A stretch of DNA of 64,000 nucleotides from Lepidodermella squamata. Lineage: Eukaryota; Gastrotricha. The position numbers were made by a program, and so were the translations under genes. The notes under the pieces were generated by a model. The model was not told the DNA's origin and did no database searches. It saw only the letters and a list, made by a program, of their open reading frames with translations. Below, in pieces: positions 11,301 through 22,939 of this stretch. The stretch spans positions 4,030,001-4,094,000 of the forward strand of contig JBLDXI010000024.1 of assembly GCA_047495785.1 (NCBI GenBank), read 5' to 3'. Numbering within the stretch: position 1 is the stretch's first letter; each line of letters begins with the position of its first letter.

Positions 11301-14018
11301 GTTTTTCTTGCAGATTTGCACTGTTAAATTTTCTATGATGCTTCCATCCTCCTTAAAAGACACGAAAACCCCTTCAAATCGCCTAGAAGTCCTTTTGTTT
11401 CGGAATTTTTATAAGCTACCATAGTTTTATCAATAGTTTGATGATCTAGCGAGATTCTTAACATCAGAATAGCCAAATAATGAAAGAATAGTGTGTAGAA
11501 AGTGTAGAAAGTCGAGAAAGTGTGTAAAAAAGCTAGGATTTTTTGAGGAGTTTAATTTTTTTTATTTTTCAGGTACAACCGTTGTGATCCCGTTGCTGCC
11601 TGTAACTTCGACCTCGACATCGACCTCTACTACGACTACAAGACCCACCACGACCTCGTCAACAACTACCACCCCTACAAGTACCACAGCAACCTCGACC
11701 ACGACGAGAACGACTAGTACCACCCCGACAACGACAACTAGTACTACTACTCGTAGAACTAGCCCTTCTACCACGTCTTCAACGACCACGACTACGACAA
11801 CCCCGAAAACAACGACTACAACGACTCGAAAACCGACTACCACGACGACTTCGACCGAGCCAACCACAACCACAGTTGAGGATGAAATTCTGCCGCCCTA
11901 CGTTGAAGTCGCGAAGAGCAAACCCCCGGTCATTGTCCCTCGCCCCTCTCTGAACCTAACCGAGGTCCTTTCAATCCGAAACGACCAAAACCGGTTCAAT
12001 ACCGACGAAAACGGTGTGACCAAGGCGACCGGGTTGAGCGGCATGCCGATGGCTGTGGTTATCGGGGCGTCGGTCGGCGGGGCCCTTGCCTTTTTCTGCG
12101 TGGTCGGCTTTTTCATCTGGGTCTCGGTCTACTGCGTCCGGAGCCGGGGCGCCCGGGGTCGCAGCTCGTCTTTCTCGAAACGCGTGTACAAACCAGCGGC
12201 AGCCACTGCCTCGCTTGCCCCGGCCGTGTACGTGCAGCCGTCTTTCCCCGGCAGTCCGTCCCAGTTCAACCGGGCTAGTCAAAACGCTGCGGCTGGTCTG
12301 GCGCCGGGTAACCGGGTCATGTTGTCCGGGGTCAATAGTTCGTTGGTGCAGCAACACGGCACGCTGAATCGCAGTTACGCCCAGAGCACCAATACGTCGT
12401 TGGATGTGACTTTCTACTCGAACTTGCCCAAGTCGATTGCGGACAGGACTCCGGCGTGGCGGGAGGTGTCGCGGCCGCAAAGGGTAGGCGATAATGACGA
12501 ACCAGTTGCTTACTTTATCCCACTTGAGTGCTTGAACCAAAAACCTCGCAGAGGCAATCCTGTCATGTGATTCTCATATTTTCTGATCACTTTTAATTTT
12601 TTCTGGTTTATTCGTCCAATTTTCGGAAAAATAAAGGTCCTGCAAGAAAATAGATTCAGAAAATACCAAAATTTCCAAATTATTTCTGAATTTATTTTCG
12701 TTCCTAATTTTGCGATTTTGTATCAATTTTTAATTTTTTTCAATTTTTTCATAGCCTCGGTTATTACCAGTTACTAACGAAGAAACTGGAGCGGCAAATG
12801 GCGGCAATGGTATCTTCGGCAAACACCGCCCGCTGCCTCCGATCAAAAACGGCAGTGCGAATAACAGCACCAATAACGGAAATGCGCCCTCGGTTGCGCT
12901 CCTCCAGCCTAATGGCCAGGTGATGTTGTCGCAGAGCCGCTTCGCTACCATGGACCCGCGTGTTCCCTCGACTTTCGCAGCCGCCAACAATGGCCTGCAT
13001 CCAGACGAAAGAGCCTTTGTAAGTATATTCACTTGAATCTAGCTTAAAATTTGTGTTCAAAGTCTCATATTTATATTTTAATTGAAAATTGAGAAAAATA
13101 TTCCGAATTTGACGAAATTTGAATGTGATGTTTTCAAATTTATCGCTCAGCAACCTATCCAAGAATCCGGTAAGCCTGATGGCGCTAAAGCAGACGAGTG
13201 ATCAGGAAACAACCCCGCCTCCTCATAATTTATAGTGTGTATAATTTCATTTACTATTCAAGGAGTTTTCAGTTCTTAACGCTTAATAATTTTACAAATA
13301 CATGATTAACCCGCTTCAGAACTGCTTGGCCGCTTGCGTATTTTGAACGCTTAAATAATTTTTAGAATTAAAAAATATTTTCAAAATGTTGGGTCTGTAA
13401 TATTTGTTTTTAAATTGAAAAGCAAATATTGGGCCATTTGAAAATATTTTTTCCCCATTTATTTGTAATTTTTCTTATATTTTCTGATTTTTTCTGCAGA
13501 AGTGGCAATCTGAACAGCAGCGAGCCTTGATATATCGAGCCAGTAACGGCAATATAAACGACCCTCATTCCGACAAAGTACCCCTGACAATGATGACCGA
13601 ATCGAACGGGAGCGGCAGCAGCCCTGAAACCGCCTTGAATGTCGTCGAAGAAACCGACCACCCCTCGGTTATCAACTCAACAAACCCGGACAACTGGTCA
13701 ACGGTCGTCATCACCCAGGCCCATATTCAGGGCGTAAATGGCGGTATGAGCAAGAGTAAACTGAAAAATCTGAACCCTTCGATACAGGGCGATCAATCTC
13801 TTCGCTACTACCACCCCTCGATTTCGAGCAACCCCTATCACCGGATAGACACGTCCCAGTCTTCGGCGAATAACGCGATGACCGATGAATCTACAGGCAC
13901 GGCGCGGAGTTTCAACGCCTCGTCCGATGCGCTATTGGTAAATGGGTCGAATGTCGCAAATGCTGGGTCGATTCTAATGGCGGCGTCTGGCAAAAATTAC
14001 AAGGCCACTGCTTTCTAG
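8329..14018 (+). CDS. Type-I membrane protein with MAM-like domains and mucin-like Thr tract
   Basis: Predicted cell-surface adhesion-type protein. The preferred model has exons 8329-9843, 10527-11109, 11573-12483, 12755-13018 and 13500-14018, with phases consistent throughout, giving 1,263 aa. It starts with a signal peptide (hydrophobic core WLATAAIFIT). The ectodomain has two related MAM-like units, each with an LCLTFWY strand, and the second ends DGLSIDDLSIF across the exon 1-2 junction. A long Thr/Ser tract (about 10740-11880) is probably O-glycosylated. One transmembrane helix follows (about residues 857-885, AVVIGASVGGALAFFCVVGF). The Asn/Ser-rich tail is cytoplasmic. Two alternative ends are visible: read-through of the weak donor at 12484 to a stop at 12568-12570, and a short terminal exon at 13151. 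Intron 1 carries an antisense Gag-like fragment. Confidence is high for gene structure and moderate for the MAM assignment. Confidence 0.75.
9988..10374 (-). mobile_element. Possible retrotransposon Gag remnant in intron 1 of the MAM gene
   Basis: A 128-codon antisense frame with higher GC than the surrounding intron. Its middle (CIFLRGLPS, then SQLKLTSLTLTVVIDAF) resembles the Gag capsid pattern of Ty3/Gypsy and BEL elements, and it ends in a Cys-containing segment. No LTR, protease or RT is adjacent, so it would be a fragment. It could also be an unrelated open frame. Confidence 0.4.
13151..13201 (+). other. Candidate alternative terminal exon of the MAM gene
   Basis: After the acceptor ATCGCTCAG ending at 13150, an in-phase reading gives 16 codons (QPIQESGKPDGAKADE) and a stop at 13199-13201. 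The preceding exon ends in phase 0, so a transcript could terminate here instead of using the exon at 13500. An internal donor (GTAAGC at 13170) would put the next exon out of frame. Confidence 0.4.
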
Positions 14019-15724
14019 ATTTTTTATTATATAGTCTTTTCTACCAAATTATCACCCAAGCACCGTGATTAAATCGGTTGTTAAATACGCGGAGATATGC
14101 GAGAGCGGCTGGTCGCTCTTCTTATTGCAATTGAAATACTTTATAAATTCTGTGCTCAAAAAATCAACGAAAATTTATGACAATTTTTCTATCTAAAACA
14201 CATACGCTTCCTTAATATAAAAAATTGTTCCTCATTTTTTTGCAATAACTTGCCGAATTTTGCACATCATAACACAATTTGTTTCTCTTTTTTGATATTT
14301 TCATCTCGAATTGTTTTATGCATAATAACAACAACAATGACGATTAACAAGACATGCAATATATATCACACATCGCCTCGATTTTTATTACGACGATACT
14401 ATGCAACCGGTGTTAGATCTTGTTGGCGACTCGATCGGTCGTTCCTTTTTTGATACCATTGACGTGCAATTCCTAGCCCTTGTTGCCATGATGTGACTAT
14501 CGCCGCCGCCGAGAACTTGATTACGAAAATAACAATCTTTCTTATAAAATTTGTTCTATGTGTTGTAAATAAGAAATAACAATCGTGCATGTATAAAGTC
14601 GCTGATGATTGGAAATCAGGTTAATTTAATGCAATTATATGCCAAATATAATCGTGAAGAATAATCAAGCCAAATCGTGATGTGAATGGAATATGATTGC
14701 TTTAAAGTTTGCACAACAAATTATGATGACAATGATAATTTTGATTTATGATTCGCTCTATATTCATTATAAAGTACACTTTTCAGAAAAAAACGACGAA
14801 TGCCAAATAAAAATGTCTTGTTGAACAAAGAGAATCGCCTTTTAAACAGCTGGCTATTTGGTCTCGGTAAAATTTGTAGGCGAAGATTCCTGGAACGAAG
14901 GAATCTGTGCTCGGAGAGCGTTGGGTCACACCTGTCAGATTGCAGTATCATCAAAATTATGTGTCAAAATTCGAATTGTTCGAACTAATTACATACTAAT
15001 ATTGGCACCTAGGTTGGTTTGTCTTGGGATTTCGAACGTTCCCCCACCGAAGGAGTCTTTGCCTTACCACCCTCGAGACTTGCGATGCCAAAGACGTTCC
15101 ATTAGTTTCGAGAATCGTTCGGATAATCTTCAGTAAGAGCGATGATCCTCGTCTTGAAAAGAGTAGTTCTCTCGTAAAATGGGCAACATGAGGGATGAAG
15201 GCAATGGGCTTATCGTGTTGAGTTCGGTAAATCTGTAATCCTATTATGTTATTCTCTGATGGTTAACTGGAGAAAGATAACGAAAGGATTACTTTACACA
15301 TGCAAACCAAGCAGCAACCAGTAGCAAGCTCGTAACGTTTCTAGGTAACGTCAATGATGGAGCAGGAATTATGAAAACTTCGCGCAAAATCTATCAGATA
15401 GGTAGGCATTAATTTTACTTTCAACAGTGCTTCACAGTTGGTGTGATGAGTGTGCCTGATCGATGGTCTTTTTAGTCAATTTTGAGCTTCTCAAAGGCGC
15501 TGCGGTAATGAATATTCGTTCTATCTACGGTGAGGATTTGAAGAAATTAACAGTGAGCGATTCTCACGGTAGGATAAATTAGGCGATCAATCCTGCCCCG
15601 GCTCAGTAATTCTGCAGTTTACGTAAAGTTGAGGTGACTAATTCCCATGGGATCAACAGACAAGTTTCCCACGCTTCATCTATTTAGCAGCAAAAACTCA
15701 GATCAAAGTCATACAATAAGCAGA
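14019..15724. other. Intergenic region, no supported gene
   Basis: 1.7 kb without a recognisable gene. An AATAAA near 14808 could serve a long MAM-gene 3' UTR. Several open stretches between 14850 and 15600 have no family similarity that I can see and contain stops. A decayed element is possible. Confidence 0.4.
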
Positions 15725-17506
15725 ATGATGAAGTATCTTTGTTTGCTAATATCCACCGTGTTATGGAACCATGTGGAGGCGTTGTCTCAAAAGGTTATTC
15801 ACCCAGATCAAAAGTGTACTTATGATTATCTTCTTATGCCATAGTCACTGAACGCTTCGGAATATTTGCGATGGAACAACCGGTTTTTACATGCCTGTGA
15901 AGACGGAGATCTAGCGCAAGTCGAGCAAATCACTGAATCACTGGAGAAATACGGCGTGTTTGACGTCAACTACCAAAATCCAACGGCGAACTCTATTGAT
16001 TACATCGGTTACACTTGCGTTCATCATGTTGCGAAATGCCCCAAGGACAAAATTGGTAATCGAATCAAATTGCTAAAATTTCTCATCTCAAAAGGGGCTA
16101 ACATCACCACCCGAACGAAAGACGACGGTTACACCGCTCTTCATGTTGCCGCTAGACACTCTTGTGTTCAGGTAGCCGAGTTTTTATTGGATCACGACAT
16201 ACCTGTCGAGGTGAAATCAACAGAGAACGAGACGCCGCTTTTTCTGGCGGCAACTTCGACAGGTAGATTTTATTCGTTCGACGCTCCGTTGAAGGATCAG
16301 CTGAACGTTGTTGAATTGCTTGTCAAACGTGGCGCATCTGTCAACCAACGATGCTTCGGCCTATCCGTGTTAAGATTGATTTTGAGAGATGATATCGAAG
16401 CCGCCAAGTTTTTGGTATCAGAAGGCGCAATAGTCGAAAGGGATATTATTGTCGACCTTTTCAATCCATCCATCTCCAGGTTTTTTAGCCAGGATGTCTT
16501 AACGTGGATTCTCGGCATCAGACCTGAACTAGTCGAGAGTTATGTGTTACCGTTCCTAGCTAACAATTCAGCCGAAATCATCAATCAGCATTTTCGAGTT
16601 GACCTTATGTCACGAAACATCACTGAGATGCTCCTGGACAACGTCTTGAGGACTTTCGTCAAGATTCTCGTGTTCCAATCGAATATGAATGCTTTGCGTC
16701 ATTCTTCACAATTTTACGCCGCTGTCATGAGGTGCGAACGCCCCTTTGACCTCGTGAAGTTGATGCTTGAAAATGGAGCTGAAATCCGGCCAGAAATATA
16801 TCCAGAAGCCGCAGCAAGTGATACATTCGGCTTCGAAATGGTTGATCTGTTATTCAAGAGCAACGTTTCCATCTTAGGATATGAACTGAGCGCATTGGAC
16901 GCAGCTGTGAGGAAGGGAGACTACAGAGTGGTCAGGATGCTTTTCGATAGAACAAATGTTGGCGACATTTTCCGAAAGAGCAGCTCGAGAGATGACATTG
17001 CAATGCGGGCAATTGTAGATGATGGGTCTATCCTTCGATTCCTTCTCAACGCTGGTGCCTCGCTGAGTAACAGTCGTGGAACGCCGGAATTGAGTATGTT
17101 AATTAGCCGTTGGTCCTACGAAAATTTCCTTTACTTTTTAAACCGCGGGCTGTCGATTTTTTACGTTGATTCCTTTAATCGAAATATGCTTGAATGGATT
17201 TCTCTCGAGTCTCACAACGATTCAAAAAAAACTGCGAAATATCTGCTTGAAAATGGAGTCAGCCCGAATGCGGTTAGCAACAACACTGGCAGCACGCCGT
17301 TGTTCAGAGCTGCGGCTATTGGATCTCTCGCCTTGGTTAAATTAATGGTTGAGCATGGAGCCGATGTCAATTTGGTGGACTTCAAAAATGCAACAGTTTA
17401 TCACCACGCGATAATGTTTGATATTGAGAAGGCGATCTATCTTTTGGATAGAATGAACGAGGCGACCAGACAGATTTCGCTTACAACCAACCCTAACTTG
17501 TGGTAA
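15725..17506 (+). CDS. Ankyrin-repeat protein with apparent signal peptide
   Basis: Function unknown. The body (15845-17506) is one exon of ankyrin repeats. Clear repeat cores include TALHVAARHS...VAEFLLDHDIPVEV, TPLFLAATS, and near the C-terminus TPLFRAAAIGSLALVKLMVEHGADVNL. More divergent repeats lie between. Upstream in the same frame is a hydrophobic leader starting MMKYLCLLISTVLWN. Leader and body are separated by a single in-frame TAG at 15842-15844. That TAG is the end of a good candidate 51-nt phase-0 intron (donor AAG|GTTATT at 15794, acceptor GCCATAG). Splicing gives 576 aa from the ATG at 15725. A leader is unusual for an ankyrin protein, which normally acts in the cytosol. Without splicing, the body would need a non-ATG or internal start. 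Confidence 0.7.
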
Positions 17507-18115
17507 CTTATGGTATAAGTTGTTATAAGTTTTATGAAGTGGGAAATCTTATTGCTGAATTATGCTGAATTTTATAGTTTTGCTTCGAATGAATTTGACC
17601 GATGTGCAATTTATATGATTCAAATGATGAAATGATGTGATCAACGTGACCATTGACCATGGAAGTAAAAACGGACGAAAGTCTGCTTCACAGCAACTTG
17701 AAAAATAATTTTTGGCTTTTTTTGTCAAATTTAAATACCTGCCAACAGAGAAATCGCGGGAAAGGCCAGGTCGAAAAGACAAATAAACAAAAGTCCAGCC
17801 GACAATTTCATATGCATTTCGCATTTATGAATGCTTATTGCTGATAAATACCAGCCAGATTTATCAAACTTGGCAATTGAATCAGGCCAACAGCCATTTT
17901 GTTATTGTCCTTCCTGCATTGAAAGGACCGAAGATTTTTCAATGACGCATTTACGCAAGTGATTGGTAACGTGAGTAGGTGAGAAAAAAACAAGCTTTGC
18001 GGGTAAAAAAAACCTACGAAATGCGTGACTGGTAGCGATAAAGCCCGCGATTTCCACGCGCATTCTCGGCAATAAAGCCCGAAGAAATCGCACTGATTTG
18101 TCCAGTCGCAGAGTC
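17507..18115. other. Intergenic region
   Basis: No coding or structural feature that I can support. The last bases before 18116 include TTTGTCCAG, a weak acceptor-like sequence upstream of the protease ATG. Confidence 0.4.
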
Positions 18116-19761
18116 ATGTCGCTAAATTTTGTCAACTTTGTCATAGTTGCCTCGCTGGCAACCGTTGGCCTGACCGAGGCCTGGCGATATGTTCAAAGCT
18201 CGACGCCCGAACAGGGTGACTGTGTCTATGCAGATTTCGACCCAACTTCACTGCAAGCGAGGGGCAAGTACAAGCCTAGATCAGCCATCGACGTGATCAA
18301 GCGTGTCGTCAATGGAAAACAGGCCGATGTCGAGCAATGGCCTTGGCTAGTCGCGCTTCTGTATAATTCAAAAAGCTGTACAAAATTCGGATAATTTCAA
18401 GATTTTTTTTAGGACACCTGATGGTCCAATCAAAAGCCAGGGACGCTCTTGGGACATCAACTGCGGCGGCACTTTGATCCACCCTGAATTCGTTCTAACT
18501 GCCGCTCATTGCGTTATGTAAGAAAAATAACGCAATTTTATCCCCGGAATTATTACAATTTTTCATCTCAGATCTACGGAAAATGACACTTACTACTTCC
18601 GCCGACCCAATCAGGACAATTTGGCTCGAATCGGCGACAAAAATCTGTATACCAATGACGTGCCATTCACCGATATCGTCGTTGATGCGACTTACACCCA
18701 TCCGCAATATGATCGTAAGAGAAATTTCTTTCAACATTTTCCAAATCTCTAAACATTTTCAATTTTTTATTTTTCGAATAAATTTAAAATTGTATTTTGT
18801 TTGTAATAGCTTTGCTAGTCGATACTGGTAACGATGTTGCGCTGATGCATCTATCGCAGCGCTATACTCGAACGGCGAGTGATCCAATCCGGGTGGCCTG
18901 TCTCCCGGCCGTCTCTCGCCAACAGGTCCCAGCCGGATCTTCGTGCTACGTCGCAGGCTGGGGCGCCACATCGACTGACGGCGATATCAGCCAGACGCCA
19001 CTATACACTGTTTTGCAAGCCACCTCATTCCAGGTTTGCAATCGGGCATACGAATTCGCTTCAGCACAGGCTGCGGGTGATGGGCGCCTGTTTTGCGCTG
19101 GGCCCCCTGGACGCACCCGCACTGACACGTGCACAGGTGATTCGGGTGGTGCGATTTTTTGCAAAAATCCAACAGGGACTGGTCTGGATGCGATGTGGCA
19201 ACTCAATGGTTTGGTCTCATTCGGAGGAGAAGGTAAAGAATTTGGAAAAATAAACATTAATTTTTCAAAAGTTTCAAAACTTGATTTTTTGAAATTTAAA
19301 CAAAATTAATTGTGAAAAATCTAAAAACTCATTTATATTTTCAGAACTGAAATTTTTGGATTGTAACATTCAAAAAAATGATTTTTCTGAAATATTAACG
19401 AACATATTTTAATCTAGAGTGTGCCCCTCGAGATTTATCACCCGGTGTCTACACTAATGTGGCCTATTACCGAGATTGGATCGTAGCGACCATGGCTCAG
19501 CATCTCGCAAGGGGTGGAGCTTCACAGCCCAGCCAACCCAGCTTACCTTCTAACCAACCTAACCAGCCAGCTCAAACAACTCGACCAAGCATGACGACCA
19601 AGCCTTCCAAGGGCGGTAGTTGGAGTCTGCCCTGGGTCAGTGGCGGAGGTGGTTCGAAAGGCGGATGGGGCAGTGTTTGGGACGGCGGTCGCGGGGGCCG
19701 CTACGACTACGGCGGCGGACGTTACGGAGGCGATCGATGGGGCGGAAAAGGATGGTGGTGA
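18116..19761 (+). CDS. Secreted trypsin-like serine protease (S1 family)
   Basis: Extracellular endopeptidase zymogen. Exons are 18116-18360, 18413-18517, 18572-18714, 18810-19232 and 19418-19761, with matching phases, giving 419 aa. A signal peptide (VNFVIVASLATVGLTEA) precedes a short propeptide with a single Cys. The activation site is KR|VVNGKQ. The catalytic His lies in LTAAHC (exon 2), Asp in NDVALMHL and Ser in GDSGG (both exon 4). Asp six residues before the Ser (TDTCTGDSGG) predicts cleavage after Lys/Arg. The last exon ends the domain with PGVYTNVAYYRDWI. It then adds a tail not found in trypsins: a Gln/Pro/Thr linker and a Gly/Trp/Tyr-rich segment ending GGKGWW. Such a tail could mediate matrix binding, but that is inference. 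All catalytic residues are present, so it should be active. Confidence 0.9.
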
Positions 19762-20256
19762 TTTTCGCCTAGTTTTCACGCTGAAAGTTTATTATTTTTC
19801 GGGTGTTTCCGGTGCTTCTTAAATTTCTTCTGTTCGTCATCGGTGAATCATCATCATTAAAATATTTGAATTTTTATGTTTTTATTATCCAATTTTTACT
19901 ACAATTATATTTTAACAAAATATCAGCATCACATCGATTTAATTGCGAAATTAATAGCCGCTCACAGGAGTACATCACGTGCACGCTCAGCTTTCGCCTC
20001 GAAACCTCTTTTACAAAATCCACGAAAATCGCGAGAGCTTTTTGCGTTATTTTCAAGCATCCGTACGTGAGTGGATATTCGCAATTATTTTGTTTGGACT
20101 ATAAAAACCGGGGAAAATTGAATTAAAATATCGCGCAAGAGTTGACACCATACGTTGAAAAACGAGACAAAAATAAAAAGAAACAAAAATATTATGTCAG
20201 TGGTAGGATCAGCATTTTTCCCAGGATGATTGATGATTTCAGGTATTATGGCATGA
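19762..20256. other. Convergent intergenic region
   Basis: Lies between the 3' ends of the protease (+) and the mucin-like gene (-). It is AT-rich with no supported gene; the open frames here are short and featureless. Confidence 0.4.
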
Positions 20257-20807
20257 TCATCTCATAGCTACGAAAACCATGGCAGCTGTTAGACTCAGCA
20301 CGGCTTTGAAGCCACTCAGGCTTTGATACATTCCAGTACCAGCAGTTCCACCAGCAGTTTCTATGGAAAATAACATAATTAGAGACATATCTCAATCGAA
20401 TCCACTCAATTTGCTCGATAAATTGACATATGCGTCCAATACTGTTTTAACATTTCGGTTTCAGACTTACTTGCTACCGCAGCTGTTGTCGTAGCAGCTG
20501 GAGCGGCTGTTGTAGGCGGAGCTGCTGCGGCAGTTGTTGGAGCCGGCGCAGGTCGTGCCGTGGTCGGAGCCGCGGCAGGTTGGGTGGTTCCAGCCGGGGG
20601 CGTCATAGGCGCCGTGGTGGCACTGCCATTGTTGTTGCTCGGCATCGTCATATTAGCTTGATTCGACGTAGCCATGACCATTGTGGTACCCGCTGCCGGT
20701 GCCATGGTTGTACCAGCCCATGTCATCGGGGGCACGGTAGTTTGAGCACTGATAGGCGAGCTGAAAGCCAGGGTGATTACAGCTAGAACAACGCAAGACA
20801 ACGCCAT
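20257..20807 (-). CDS. Small mucin-like, possibly GPI-anchored protein
   Basis: Secreted or surface protein of 146 aa in two exons: 20471-20807 and 20257-20360 (phase-1 intron, donor GTAAGT, acceptor CCATAG). It has a signal peptide (SCVVLAVITLAFSSPISA). A Thr/Pro/Ala-rich body follows, with many TTA, APTT and PPTTAAP runs suited to O-glycosylation. The second exon encodes a Gly/Thr spacer and a short hydrophobic C-terminus (AVLSLTAAMVFVAM) with only one residue after it, which is typical of a GPI-attachment signal. Without splicing, exon 1 alone would end in an unrelated tail, so the two-exon model is preferred. It is not a recognised named family. Confidence 0.7.
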
Positions 20808-21660
20808 GGTTTATCAGATCTATCAAAACTCTAAACCTAAAAAAATGAAGACAAAAAACTTGCTCTATTTAATCGAATCATGTCTCTAGTCAAGATAATT
20901 ACTCTTGACAGGGCGTGCACGAGATCATTAACCACCCTCAGTTAATAAATAAAAAACGCGCGAATTAACGCTATTTCGATACTGAATGCTGAATTCATAC
21001 ATTGTAGATTTTAAAGAATTAAATGAGAGATAGATACCAACAAAGGATAGCGAAGCGTTAAATGGGCGATTTTATTAACAGGTGTATAATGCGTGCGAGT
21101 GAAAAGCACTGAAATTTGTTTCGAATTTATGTATCATGACACGCATATCAGCGCGCGCACGGCTTTTAGCCCGCATGCGATCAGCAGGTGAAAAATGATA
21201 CCTGAAACACCCACAGCTCTTTATTATCGACCTGAGCTGCTTTTTGCTTCCTGCTCGCCAGCTATTTCTCGATACATTATTATATTATTATCAGGAGCCG
21301 ACGGCACTCGCTGCGATGCTATCTTGTAATACTAATATGCATTAGGTAAAATTATAGCTGACGCTCGTCTCCGTATTATATAATATCGTAATGATGACGA
21401 GCAGCATCCGAGTCGTGTTTTTATTTTAGCGAGCGTAATTATTAAGCATTTTTTCTACCTTTTCGACGTGGTTGAAATTTAATATTTTTTTTGCTGTCGA
21501 TGATGGGCCCGGTGCACAGCTTTTAATCGCACTTAAGAATTCGCCAGAAAATTTTCTACTCCTTTCCCGATGAGCGTAGTAGCCCTGGATTAGCTTGCTA
21601 TAAAACACCCGCGAACAGACGTTAAAATTTTTCAGTACAGAGTATCGATTTCAACGTTTA
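20808..21660. other. Region between mucin-like and Ly6-type genes
   Basis: Upstream region of the mucin-like gene on the minus strand. Two acceptor-like TAGs on the minus strand, read from TTTTTTTAGGTTTAG, lie about 25-40 nt upstream of its ATG. No gene is seen in the rest. AATAAA on the minus strand at 21657-21662 overlaps the Ly6 stop codon. Confidence 0.4.
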
Positions 21661-22267
21661 TTAATTTGGTTGAGTAATTAAGGAGGCTTTCACAATAAAT
21701 AAAACACCTAAGGCTAAAGTTGCTTCCAGAAGGTAATAATGATCTGAAGTTGAGATTCCAACGCCTTTGTTGCAATAATCAGTCTGAAAAAAAATAAAAA
21801 ATTCGAAGTTTGAACAAAAAAAAATAATTTGCAGATGTTACCTGGCAACAAGTTTGCTGATACTGGTAAGGAATGGGGTTAGCACTTGCTGTTATAGTAC
21901 CACTGGTACAATTTTGAAGAGCGCAAGACCTAAAATCCATGGGCCAGCCCGATCGAATCTTTGAAAAATCAGAAAACCAATTTTGACAAATTCTAAATGT
22001 TTGAATTTTTTCAGGAGACTCACAACGCAGTACGTGTAATTGTTAGCTGCATCGCATTTGATGACCGTGTAAACGCCTCCAGCGGAGCAGCTCGTGCAGC
22101 TGAAGCAGTAAAGGGCCTCTAAAAATAGAGTGATAAAACCTCGAGTGACATTTTATTACTTCGTTCCAACCTGTAACTGTGGCTTGGTGCAGTAGAATTA
22201 TTAAAACGACCGACGCAGAGGCGAAAATCCATTTCGACGAATTCGATTTCAAGTTTAGTTGGAACAT
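21661..22267 (-). CDS. Ly6/uPAR (three-finger) domain protein
   Basis: Small Cys-rich surface protein of 143 aa assembled from four exons: 22171-22267, 22024-22118, 21842-21958 and 21661-21783. Phases are 1, 0 and 0; introns are 52, 65 and 58 nt. A signal-anchor-like leader (IFASASVVLIILLHQ) precedes EALYCFSCTSC, the usual LxCYxC-type start. The last part carries the family hallmark CCQTDYCN, spanning the exon 3-4 boundary. A C-terminal hydrophobic stretch (LLEATLALGVLFIV) suggests a GPI-anchor signal or membrane segment. Ly6 proteins commonly modulate receptors, including nicotinic-type channels; any link with the channel array at 46-63 kb is speculation. A TTTTTAG acceptor sits 1 nt before the ATG. 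No single open frame covers the gene, so unspliced gene finding would miss it. Confidence 0.8.
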
Positions 22268-22703
22268 CCTAAAAATGCATTTCACAATGTTATCAGTCAA
22301 TTCTGATGCGGATATAAGCCTTAGGTATTGGTGTTGAAACATGTTTGAATGAGCTCGTGAGAAAAAACATGAACACGAAGTTTAATAAGGCTGGGGGAAC
22401 AAAGGGTCCTCGCATTTTTATGACTCGGCTAATTTACTACGCGTGTGATCGTGACTGGTGTAACAGGTAACCATTGTTTACGCTCCTAATAAATTTCAAG
22501 TGTAATTATGACGGGCTTATTCATCGTGGCAAAAATAGAAAATTGAAATTGTGCGGGGGTCGTTATGCTGTTTAGTTACCATTCATTTTTCTATTCCGCC
22601 AATAGCTGGATACTCGTTTGACTGAGTTTCGATCCGAAGTGAAAATCACTGGATTCAGATTATTACCTGTTACGAATTGCTCAACTGGCACGATTGCTGG
22701 CAC

Positions 22704-22740
22704 GATTGCTAGAACTGCTAGAATTGCTAGAATTGCTAGA
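22704..22740. repeat. Short tandem repeat of GAATTGCTA
   Basis: About four copies of a 9-bp unit GA(A/C)TTGCTA-like motif, with related GATTGCTGGCAC units just upstream. Confidence 0.75.
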
Positions 22741-22939
22741 CTGGCACGAGGTATACCTCCGATCATAAATTAGAAAATTTCGCCAATTGGCTTAAAAAAG
22801 TTGAGCAATCGTTCCTATTTTCTATTTGTGGGTCTTTCATAAGCGCGGAAAATATCAGGTTCTAATTTTGTGAAAGTCTTGGATCTTGGATTCACCATGA
22901 AACTTCTTGGTTTGCTGCAGCATGTAACACGTGTCGTGC

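Noticed and set aside
10703-11873. Val-rich minus-strand ORFs (10703-10957, 11562-11873)
   Set aside because: They are antisense shadows of the Thr-rich mucin tract of the MAM gene.
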